9,089 bases of DNA from Clostridiales bacterium. GTDB taxonomy: Bacteria; Bacillota_A; Clostridia; Saccharofermentanales; Saccharofermentanaceae. Location: contig JAGCGE010000075.1 of assembly GCA_017649745.1 (NCBI GenBank), positions 1-9,089 of the forward strand, given 5' to 3'. The notes under the pieces were generated by a model that was given only the letters and a program-made list of their open reading frames with translations, searched no databases and was not told the origin of the DNA. The position numbers and the translations under genes were made by a program. Shown in pieces: positions 1 to 5,087 of the stretch. Every line of letters starts with the position of its first letter. Within the stretch, counting starts at the first letter, position 1.

Positions 1-123
1 GATCGGCTGATTATTTCGCATTCTCGCGAGTAGTCCGGTACTTACCTTGTGCTTCTTAACCAGGACATATTGAGTAACGTTCTTCTTTTTCAGTGTTTTC
101 CAAAACTTATCGTAAGAAATCAT
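1..123 (-). CDS. Cro/C1 (XRE)-type helix-turn-helix regulator, N-terminal part, cut by the left window edge
   Basis: Reading leftwards from an ATG at 123-121, 41 codons are open to the window edge. The peptide starts MISYDKFWKTLKKKNVTQ and continues with LVKKHKVSTGLLARMRNN (residues 21-38). This is the helix-turn-helix pattern of the short (about 65-75 residue) Cro/C1-like regulators common in Clostridia: a 'Y.K.W..L..K..T' first helix followed by an 'STG.LAR.RNN' recognition helix. The start is set by a near-perfect Shine-Dalgarno sequence (TAAGGAGGA, bases 140-132), 8 nt upstream. A closer ATG at 130-128 is too near the Shine-Dalgarno and leads to a stop after seven codons. The protein should bind DNA as a dimer in the cytoplasm; its target is unknown, but it is divergent from the 388-657 gene and could control it or itself. 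The C-terminal half is not in the window. Confidence 0.72.
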   Translation of the reverse strand, partial: MISYDKFWKTLKKKNVTQYVLVKKHKVSTGLLARMRNNQPI

Positions 124-161
124 AAGGCATGTCCTCCTTATGACTTCATTATATGGGTAAT

Positions 162-190
162 ATGCTATGGGTACTTTAATAAACTGTAAA
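162..190 (-). promoter_or_regulatory. Candidate promoter for the minus-strand HTH gene
   Basis: On the minus strand, TTTACA (190-185, five of six match to TTGACA) is followed after 17 nt by TAGCAT (167-162, four of six match to TATAAT). A second, perfect TATAAT lies at 153-148, nearer the gene, but has no recognisable -35 box at the right distance. Either could drive the HTH gene; the exact one is an inference. Confidence 0.4.
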
Positions 191-254
191 CGGTCGGTTA
201 ATTGTCATTTTGTTGACGTTATTTCTTGAAAGTGCCTGATACCACGCGATTTAT

Positions 255-266
255 GTGCGATCGCAC
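255..266. promoter_or_regulatory. Perfect 12-bp palindrome in the divergent intergenic region, candidate operator
   Basis: The sequence GTGCGATCGCAC is a perfect dyad in an otherwise AT-rich intergenic region between the minus-strand HTH gene and the plus-strand 388-657 gene. It has no T-tract and is too short for a terminator, so a protein-binding site is the likeliest reading. The binding protein is not known; the adjacent HTH regulator is the obvious candidate. Confidence 0.35.
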
Positions 267-302
267 CTCTTGTAGATATCAATTATTGTTAATATTGAGT
301 AA

Positions 303-312
303 ACACTAGTGT
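303..312. promoter_or_regulatory. Perfect 10-bp palindrome just upstream of the 388-657 promoter, candidate operator
   Basis: ACACTAGTGT (303-312) is a perfect dyad ending 7 bases before the -35 box at 320-325. Its right arm GTGTC (309-313) is also complementary to GACAC at 322-326, which overlaps the -35 element, giving a second dyad GTGTC-N8-GACAC. Overlapping dyads at a -35 box are typical of operators, but no regulator is shown. Confidence 0.35.
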
Positions 313-319
313 CATGAAA

Positions 320-349
320 TAGACACCTGATATTATTGGGAATTATAAT
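320..349 (+). promoter_or_regulatory. Sigma-A type promoter for the small protein gene at 388
   Basis: TAGACA at 320-325 (five of six match to TTGACA) is separated by 18 nt from a perfect TATAAT at 344-349. Transcription would start near 356, giving a leader of about 32 nt before the start codon at 388. Confidence 0.7.
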
Positions 350-387
350 TAAATCATCTAAAAAACTAAGCATAGGAGGTATAGGAT

Positions 388-657
388 ATGGACTTTTTTG
401 AAGAAGCTATGTTTTTTGAAGGCAATGCACTTGGTAACAGTATGATCGACAGAATGCTCAATACTGAAAGCTGCACATACATCAGGGAATCCCATATGAA
501 ATTTGACGATAACTCCTATTTAGAATACTGCGCTAAGGATGAACCTGAGATATCTGCATATATGAAAGGATATTTGGAAGGTTATAAGGCAGGCTTTAAG
601 CAGTGTATGAATGTAAAGTTATTGTACAAATACAGAGACAATAATGAATCCGAGTAA
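388..657 (+). CDS. Small acidic protein of unknown function (89 residues)
   Basis: I do not recognise this protein family. The 89-residue product is acidic, has no transmembrane segment or signal peptide, and contains three Cys residues, two of which are in the segments ESCTY and EYCAK. It has many aromatic residues, including FF pairs near the N-terminus and the pattern YMKGYLEGYKAGFKQC (residues 58-73), which could form an amphipathic helix. That it is a real gene is well supported. It has a strong AGGAGG ribosome binding site (374-379) 8 nt before the ATG, a good promoter upstream and an intrinsic terminator 30 nt after the stop, so it forms a complete one-gene transcription unit. It lies divergent from an HTH regulator gene, with palindromes between them, which suggests regulated expression. 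Confidence 0.7.
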   Translation: MDFFEEAMFFEGNALGNSMIDRMLNTESCTYIRESHMKFDDNSYLEYCAKDEPEISAYMKGYLEGYKAGFKQCMNVKLLYKYRDNNESE

Positions 658-687
658 ATTTTCTGGATTTTTTCGGAAGCTATTTTG

Positions 688-723
688 AACGAAGGCTGAC
701 ATTTTCAGCCTTCGTTTAATTTT
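688..723 (+). terminator. Intrinsic terminator of the 388-657 unit
   Basis: A perfect 12-bp stem pairs AACGAAGGCTGA (688-699) with TCAGCCTTCGTT (705-716) around a 5-nt loop (CATTT). It is followed by the T-rich tail TTAATTTT. This separates the small gene from the DinB-racemase unit. Confidence 0.88.
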
Positions 724-738
724 GCGAAAAATAATAGG

Positions 739-744
739 TATAAT
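739..744 (+). promoter_or_regulatory. Candidate -10 element of the DinB-racemase unit
   Basis: A perfect TATAAT at 739-744 lies 32 bases before the start codon at 776. The expected -35 position (about 716-721, TTAATT) matches poorly and overlaps the preceding terminator tail. An active promoter is likely because the terminator isolates this unit, but it appears weak or activator-dependent. Confidence 0.5.
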
Positions 745-775
745 GGATTTCATCAGATCACGGAGAAGTATGTAA

Positions 776-1489
776 ATGAATAAGCAAGAATTGTATTCAG
801 AATTTGAGACCAAATACGAAGAATTGAAGGCAGCTTTGGAACAGGACGATCTTAACAGGATCAAAGAACTTACACTTGAAGTCCATTCATTAGTTCATCC
901 AGCTGCAGTATCAGGCAGATCGGAAAAGACCATAGCTGACTATGTCTTGGATTATATGATGGAAGGAAATCAGGACGTTCAGGTACCAAGACAGATCTGG
1001 GAAACTGATCTTCATTATGCCGGTACCGATATGGTTCCTCTCTGTTGGCAGTTCTGGCATATCTATCGTATAGAGGATCTTGTCAGTAATATCTTGATGG
1101 CTAACCAAGATCAGATCTTTGATAAGAGATGGCAAAATAAGATCGGAGCTTCTATAACTGATACGGGTAATGCCTTGGATCAGGAGGAAGCCGTTAAGTT
1201 CTGTAAATGGATCGATGTTATAGCATTAAGAGACTATATGATCACTGTAGGACAGAATACTCGAGAGATAATCAAAAGTCTTTCTCTTGAGGAAGTAAAG
1301 TCAATGGTTCCTGAAGAATGGGTCATGAGGATACTTGAAGTCGGCGGAGTCACCACTGATTTCAGATCGGTGTGGCTCTTGGTATTCTGGGGAAGACTGA
1401 CAAGAGGCGGAATGATCCTTACACCTATGACTTATCATCATATGATGCATCTTCCTGCTTGTATAGATTATCTGAATATCATTGAATAA
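776..1489 (+). CDS. DinB-family (YfiT/DinB fold) putative metal-dependent protein
   Basis: The 237-residue cytoplasmic protein matches the DinB four-helix-bundle family. Around residues 90-102 it has CWQFWHIYRIEDL, the family's 'LWH.aRtED' helix with metal-ligand His95. This is followed by a stretch ending in the typical DTGNAL (129-134), and near the C-terminus by TYHHMMHL (219-226), which gives the HxxxH pair His221 and His225. Three His ligands of this spacing bind a divalent metal in YfiT-like proteins, several of which are thiol-dependent transferases or hydrolases; the substrate here is unknown. There is no signal peptide. The ATG at 776 is preceded by GGAGA (762-766) at about 9 nt; an ATG at 770 is followed directly by a stop. 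It is followed after 21 nt by the racemase gene, probably co-transcribed. Confidence 0.75.
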   Translation: MNKQELYSEFETKYEELKAALEQDDLNRIKELTLEVHSLVHPAAVSGRSEKTIADYVLDYMMEGNQDVQVPRQIWETDLHYAGTDMVPLCWQFWHIYRIEDLVSNILMANQDQIFDKRWQNKIGASITDTGNALDQEEAVKFCKWIDVIALRDYMITVGQNTREIIKSLSLEEVKSMVPEEWVMRILEVGGVTTDFRSVWLLVFWGRLTRGGMILTPMTYHHMMHLPACIDYLNIIE

Positions 1490-1494
1490 CTTTT

Positions 1495-1500
1495 GAGGAG
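1495..1500 (+). promoter_or_regulatory. Ribosome binding site that fixes the racemase start
   Basis: GAGGAG at 1495-1500 lies 10 nt before ATG 1511. A TTG codon at 1493 is in frame upstream, but it overlaps this Shine-Dalgarno sequence, so the extra six codons are not expected to be translated. The ATG gives a product starting MKKIGLVGGTGPEST, which is where family members begin. Confidence 0.75.
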
Positions 1501-1510
1501 CGACCTAAAT

Positions 1511-2206
1511 ATGAAGAAGATAGGTTTGGTAGGCGGAACCGGTCCTGAATCCACATTAATGTACTATAAGGAACTTAATAAACGCATTGACAAGATAACA
1601 GAAGGGAAGGCTATGCCTGATCTTGCTATCGAAAGTGTGGATTTTCGTAAGGCTTGGACCTTTGTATCTGAAGGACGTTATGAGGAGCTTACCGATTATC
1701 TGGCTTCAAAAGTAGATTGCCTTTCTAAAAGCGGTTCAGAAGTTATATCACTTACGGCCGGAACTATGCATGTCGTTTATGAAGATATCGTAAGTAAAAC
1801 CGGCGTCGAGCCTATAAGTATCCCGAAAGCCATAAGAGACGAGATACTCAGAAGGGGTTATAAGAAAGTTGGCCTTCTCGGAACGATCTTTACAATGGAA
1901 CAAGATTTTATGAAGAAAGACCTTACGCAAGCAGGGATCGAAGTAATAGTTCCATCTAAGTCTGATCGTGAAATGGTTGCGAAAAGGATCTTTGAGGAAC
2001 TTGAGTTCGGCATAGTTAAGGATTCAACTTTAAATGAATTTATTACTTTAATTAATAAGATGAAGACGGAAAGTGGTATTGAAGCCGTTATCCTTGGATG
2101 TACGGAGCTTCCGTTATTACTTAATGATGATAATTGTCCTATAGCTTGTCTTGACAGCGTTGAGATCCATCTTAATAAGCTTATCGAACTGGCTATGGAG
2201 CAATAA
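1511..2206 (+). CDS. Aspartate/glutamate racemase family protein (amino-acid racemase)
   Basis: The 231-residue protein belongs to the cofactor-independent Asp/Glu racemase superfamily. The N-terminus IGLVGGTGPEST (4-15) is the family signature for the first strand and substrate-carboxylate loop. The second half-domain carries KVGLLGT (119-125) and the motif GCTELPLLL (196-204), where Cys197 is the second catalytic residue. The first catalytic site, usually a C-N-T-x-H motif, reads LTAGTMH (81-87), so the first Cys is replaced by Ala or, if shifted by one, Thr82. Some racemases of this superfamily (E. coli YgeA type) use Thr with Cys and favour one direction, so activity is possible but the substrate (Asp, Glu or other) is not predictable. 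D-amino acids would feed peptidoglycan or be released. It lies in a likely operon with the DinB-family gene. Confidence 0.85.
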   Translation: MKKIGLVGGTGPESTLMYYKELNKRIDKITEGKAMPDLAIESVDFRKAWTFVSEGRYEELTDYLASKVDCLSKSGSEVISLTAGTMHVVYEDIVSKTGVEPISIPKAIRDEILRRGYKKVGLLGTIFTMEQDFMKKDLTQAGIEVIVPSKSDREMVAKRIFEELEFGIVKDSTLNEFITLINKMKTESGIEAVILGCTELPLLLNDDNCPIACLDSVEIHLNKLIELAMEQ

Positions 2207-2213
2207 TTTAATT

Positions 2214-2262
2214 CGCTTTGGGTGGATTGTCAATTTCTTTGTTTTCACGAAGCGTGTATTTT
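2214..2262 (+). terminator. Weak candidate terminator after the racemase gene
   Basis: CGCTT (2214-2218) can pair with AAGCG (2250-2254), with imperfect pairing inside and a T-rich stretch (GTGTATTTTTAT) after it. The long loop makes this much less convincing than the terminator at 688-723. A transcript end is expected here because a new promoter follows. Confidence 0.28.
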
Positions 2263-2298
2263 TATAAAAAGAAAAAATAATACGAAATACCATGAATG

Positions 2299-2307
2299 TG
2301 ATATAAT
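2299..2307 (+). promoter_or_regulatory. Extended -10 promoter of the pilus operon
   Basis: TGATATAAT (2299-2307) is a perfect TGn-TATAAT extended -10 element. No good -35 box is seen at 17-18 nt, as is common for extended -10 promoters. A-rich and T-rich tracts at 2258-2279 could act as an UP element. Transcription would start near 2314, leaving about 58 nt of leader before the ribosome-binding region of the first pilus gene. This is the only clear promoter for the genes that follow, which are all closely spaced on the same strand. Confidence 0.65.
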
Positions 2308-2316
2308 GTTTAAGTT

Positions 2317-2332
2317 CGGGATACTATGCCCG
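2317..2332 (+). other. Short GC hairpin at the 5' end of the pilus mRNA leader
   Basis: CGGG (2317-2320) can pair with CCCG (2329-2332) across an 8-nt loop, within a few bases of the predicted transcription start. It is followed by TTATTTTG and, further on, CTTTTTT (2348-2354). A 5'-terminal stabilising stem or a weak attenuator are both possible; the stem is only 4 bp, so this is tentative. Confidence 0.25.
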
Positions 2333-2356
2333 TTATTTTGCGTGCAACTTTTTTAG

Positions 2357-2374
2357 AAAGGAGAAATCAAGATA
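2357..2374 (+). promoter_or_regulatory. Strong ribosome binding site leading to an in-frame ATA codon
   Basis: AAAGGAG at 2357-2363 is the best Shine-Dalgarno sequence upstream of the signal-peptidase-like gene. The codon at the ideal 8-nt distance is ATA (2372-2374), in frame with the gene and with no stop up to the first ATG at 2423. No ATG, GTG or TTG occurs in frame between the upstream stop TAG (2354-2356) and 2423. Either AUA is used as a rare start, or the base should be G (ATG), or the ribosome reaches ATG 2423 by another route. Confidence 0.6.
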
Positions 2375-2422
2375 GAAGAGAAGGCCGAATCTACAGCCGT
2401 TGCTAAGGAAGTTAAGCCGGCG

Positions 2423-2929
2423 ATGAAGACAAAGAAGCGCAAGAAGACTTCAAAGGACTTGGCGATAGAGTTCTTTATCAAGGTAGGGATTACCATCGCT
2501 GTTGCAGTTATCTTGTGTGTGTTTGTTGTTGGGATCCATGTTAACCATGGGAATTCTTCTTATCCTATGCTGAAAGACGGAGATCTGGTGATTACTTTCA
2601 AGATCGGCAGGCTTGAAGCAGGTGAGGAGATAGCTTACAAGGTTGACGGTAAGGTCAGATTCGGAAGGATAGTGGCAGTCGAAGGTGATGTTGTCAATAT
2701 CGCAGATCAATACATAACGGTTAACGACTATGGGATCGTGGAGGATGTTGTTTATCCAACGTCGTCAGAAGGCGCTAAGATAGGATTTCCATATCAGGTG
2801 CCGAACGAGAACGTTTTCGTGTTGAATGATTTCAGAAGCGATGTGACAGACAGCAGAACTTACGGTGCTATACCTCTGAAGGATTGTGAGGGCAAGGTGG
2901 TTCTTGTTCTTCGCCGAAGAGGAATCTAA
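2423..2929 (+). CDS. SipA-like signal peptidase I homologue (pilus assembly factor), catalytic Lys missing
   Basis: The 168-residue product (185 if started at ATA 2372) has a basic N-terminus (KTKKRKK), one membrane anchor (about residues 20-38) and an extracellular signal-peptidase I fold. The nucleophile box reads NSSYPMLKDGDLV, with Ser45 in the position of the catalytic Ser and Ser46 replacing the usual Met of S-M-x-P. The general-base box, normally KRI-V-G-x-x-GD, reads FGRIVAVEGD (80-89), so the catalytic Lys is Gly81. The C-terminal box NDFRSDVTDSRTYGAI (135-150) is conserved. Loss of the Lys parallels SipA of streptococcal FCT pilus islands, which lies next to the major pilin gene and promotes polymerisation without being a normal peptidase. 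As the first gene of the operon, 41 nt before the pilin, it is most likely the SipA equivalent. The ATG at 2423 has only a poor AAGGA at about 13 nt. Confidence 0.8.
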   Translation: MKTKKRKKTSKDLAIEFFIKVGITIAVAVILCVFVVGIHVNHGNSSYPMLKDGDLVITFKIGRLEAGEEIAYKVDGKVRFGRIVAVEGDVVNIADQYITVNDYGIVEDVVYPTSSEGAKIGFPYQVPNENVFVLNDFRSDVTDSRTYGAIPLKDCEGKVVLVLRRRGI

Positions 2930-2970
2930 TATAGTTTTCCAAAAATTTTTCAAAATATAGGAGGAAAAAC

Positions 2971-4341
2971 ATGAAAGGATTTATTAAAAATTTATCAGCA
3001 ATGCTGATAACAGCCGTGATGGCGGCATCTGTAGCGATGCCTGTATCAGCGGCCGGTTCTTACACACCGATTGCGGCAAAAAATGCTACATTTAACAAGT
3101 ACTTGCTCGTTGATGGCGATGCAACAGCTCCGGCAACAACGTTCAGTTACACAATTTCTTCAACTGATGTAACGGAAATTCTTCCTGGTACATCAACAAC
3201 ATTACCAGTTTACAAGGGAACAGGAACACCTACGATCGCAGATGTATCATTCGCTACAACTGATACAGCTGAGACATCTACTCTTGTAACAGGTTACAAC
3301 ACTTATAAGAAGACTATAACGATCGACATGAGTTCGGTTTCATTCACTGAACCAGGTGTTTATCGTTACTACATACAAGAGGTTAAGCCACAAACTCCTG
3401 TTGGCGGCATGTACTACGATGTTGATGCTGTTACACCTGATCTGACACAGGATGGCGATCTCTACCGCACATTGGATATTTATGTTGAGGATGATTCAGC
3501 AACAGCGGCTAATACACTTAAGCTTACAGGCTATATCATGTATGATGGCATGATCACTGATGCTCCGCCTTCAGGTACACCTACATCAACAAGTTCAGCT
3601 ATTACTGATACAAAGGCTATTGAAGTAAATACAGCAAACGGCGCAGAAGTAGCTAATGCAAATAAGACAGATAACTATGTTAACTACTATACATCTCAGT
3701 CACTTACTTTCGGTAAGGTCGTAACTGGTAACCAGGGTTCAAGAGATAAGTATTTTAAGATGACACTTTCTCTTAAATCTCCTGTTGATGCAACTGTGAC
3801 AGTTGATGTTTCTAATGCCGATGCTTCTGTTCCTGCAGTAGCTAACCTTAACAAGGCAACTGATGCTTCATATGCAGGAGCAACTAACGCTACATCTATC
3901 GCTTTGACTGCTAATACTGCAGTTGAAACTGATTTCTATCTCCAGCACGGCCAGTACATCATCGTTAACGGTATCCCTGTTGGAACAGACTATGAACTTA
4001 CAGAGACACCTGAAGGTTACACTTCAACAGAAGGAATCACACAAACAGTTTCTGTTATCAACTGGGACGGAGTAGCTGGTAATGATGCTCTCTCTGATGC
4101 TGTATCAGGCAAAATCAAGGTTGATGACGGTTCCGATACTACTACAGATGACGGTGATATCCAGACAGGTTATACAAATGATAAGCAGGGTCTTATCCCA
4201 ACAGGTGTACTTCTTACAATGACTCCTGTGATCGTTGTTGCAGTAATCGTTGTTGCAGGTGTTGCTTTCTTTGCAGTAAGAAGTGCTAAGAGAAAGGCTT
4301 ACGAACTTGCAGAAGCTGACTCTGAGACAGACGCAGAGTAA
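2971..4341 (+). CDS. Major pilin, two-domain Spy0128/FctA-like isopeptide pilin with IPTGV sorting signal
   Basis: The 456-residue protein starts with a Sec signal peptide (cleavage likely after PVSA, residue 27). Domain 1 (about 35-240) has the FNKYLLVD strand with candidate isopeptide Lys43, YRYYIQE with Glu137 and YVNYY with Asn238. Domain 2 (about 241-403) begins SLTFGKVVTGNQGSRDKYF with Lys249, then YELTET with Glu345 and GYTND with Asn403. Lys-Glu-Asn triads of this order form self-generated intramolecular amide bonds in Spy0128-type pilins. The cell-wall sorting signal is LIPTGV (408-413), a hydrophobic segment (about 418-436) and the positive RSAKRK. An extra acidic tail of about 14 residues follows, longer than usual. 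The AGGAGG site (2959-2964) lies 6 nt before the ATG, the strongest in the operon, fitting the most abundant subunit. The next gene is its presumed sortase. It is Thr/Ala/Asp-rich, as extracellular pilins are. Confidence 0.9.
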   Translation: MKGFIKNLSAMLITAVMAASVAMPVSAAGSYTPIAAKNATFNKYLLVDGDATAPATTFSYTISSTDVTEILPGTSTTLPVYKGTGTPTIADVSFATTDTAETSTLVTGYNTYKKTITIDMSSVSFTEPGVYRYYIQEVKPQTPVGGMYYDVDAVTPDLTQDGDLYRTLDIYVEDDSATAANTLKLTGYIMYDGMITDAPPSGTPTSTSSAITDTKAIEVNTANGAEVANANKTDNYVNYYTSQSLTFGKVVTGNQGSRDKYFKMTLSLKSPVDATVTVDVSNADASVPAVANLNKATDASYAGATNATSIALTANTAVETDFYLQHGQYIIVNGIPVGTDYELTETPEGYTSTEGITQTVSVINWDGVAGNDALSDAVSGKIKVDDGSDTTTDDGDIQTGYTNDKQGLIPTGVLLTMTPVIVVAVIVVAGVAFFAVRSAKRKAYELAEADSETDAE

Positions 4342-4374
4342 TAAATTGCTTTAAACAAGAACGGATCTTTACAG

Positions 4375-5067
4375 ATGACCAAATTCTGGAAGGTGATGAA
4401 CGCCATATACGAGAAGACTATGCTCGGGATCTTCGTGATCGCGCTGCTTGTAGTCTTATATGCGATCTATGACACATGGTATGTTTTCGACCATGCTAAT
4501 GATGATTCGCTTCGTCAGTTCAAGCCAAATGCTGTGAACGCAGCAGAAAACGGCGATTCACCTATTACATCGGATATGGTCGGATGGATCACAGTGGATG
4601 ATACGAATATCGATTATCCCATAATGCAGGGCGTCGATAACTCTCAGTATCTGAACCTTGATCCTTATGGTGTGTATTCGTTATCAGGAAGCATCTTCCT
4701 GGATTGCCGAAACGCTCCGGATTTTGAGGATCCATACTCGATAATCTACGGACATCACATGGAATATGGCGTGATGTTCGGAGCATTAGATGATTTTTTA
4801 GACGCCGATTACCTTAACGCGCATAAGACGGGTGAACTGCTCGTTGGACGTGAAGGTAAGGTGGTAAACAAGCTGGAACTGTTCTATGCGATGAAGACGG
4901 ATGCTAAGGAAGACATGGTATTCGATCCGGATCATTTTGATGAGTTAAGACAGTTCCTTGAGTCACAGGGATTTAAACGAGATAACAGGATCTTATGTCT
5001 TTCAACCTGTGCTGGCGGCACCTCTAGTGAGAGGACAGTCGTATTTGCTTATATTTTGGAAAATTGA
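4375..5067 (+). CDS. srtB: Class B sortase, presumed pilus polymerase
   Basis: The 230-residue membrane-anchored transpeptidase has an N-terminal transmembrane segment (about 17-36) and a sortase B catalytic domain. The signatures are GWITVDDTNIDYPIMQG (70-86), YGHHMEYGVMFGAL (125-138) with catalytic His127, and LSTCAGGTSSERTVVFA (209-225) with nucleophile Cys212 and Arg220. All three catalytic residues are present. Its place directly after the major pilin and before the minor pilin mirrors the class B enzyme SrtC1 (Spy0129) of S. pyogenes FCT islands. It probably cleaves the IPTG-type signals and joins pilin subunits through Lys, rather than serving haem uptake like S. aureus SrtB. The start at ATG 4375 has only a weak ribosome-binding sequence (AGAACGGA upstream), so the enzyme is probably made at lower level than the pilin. 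The stop lies 20 nt before the start of the next gene. Confidence 0.92.
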   Translation: MTKFWKVMNAIYEKTMLGIFVIALLVVLYAIYDTWYVFDHANDDSLRQFKPNAVNAAENGDSPITSDMVGWITVDDTNIDYPIMQGVDNSQYLNLDPYGVYSLSGSIFLDCRNAPDFEDPYSIIYGHHMEYGVMFGALDDFLDADYLNAHKTGELLVGREGKVVNKLELFYAMKTDAKEDMVFDPDHFDELRQFLESQGFKRDNRILCLSTCAGGTSSERTVVFAYILEN

Positions 5068-5071
5068 TAAG

Positions 5072-5080
5072 AAAGGAGGA
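5072..5080 (+). promoter_or_regulatory. Ribosome binding site fixing the minor pilin start
   Basis: AAAGGAGGA (5072-5080) lies 7 nt before ATG 5088. A TTG codon at 5064, in frame and overlapping the sortase stop, would lie upstream of and run through this site, so ATG 5088 is the better start. It gives a standard signal peptide. Confidence 0.8.
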
Positions 5081-5087
5081 CAGCAGT

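Noticed and set aside
213..242. TTGACG ... TGATAC as a further plus-strand promoter
   Set aside because: The -10 match is poor and a much better promoter exists at 320-349.
1493..1510. TTG 1493 as start of the racemase
   Set aside because: It overlaps the Shine-Dalgarno sequence; ATG 1511 with proper spacing starts at the conserved N-terminus.
2348..2354. CTTTTTT run in the pilus leader as a terminator/attenuator
   Set aside because: Only a very short TTGC/GCAA stem with a 2-nt loop precedes it, so it is not a convincing terminator.
5064..5087. TTG 5064 as start of the minor pilin
   Set aside because: It would place the strong ribosome site inside the gene and add residues before a normal signal peptide.
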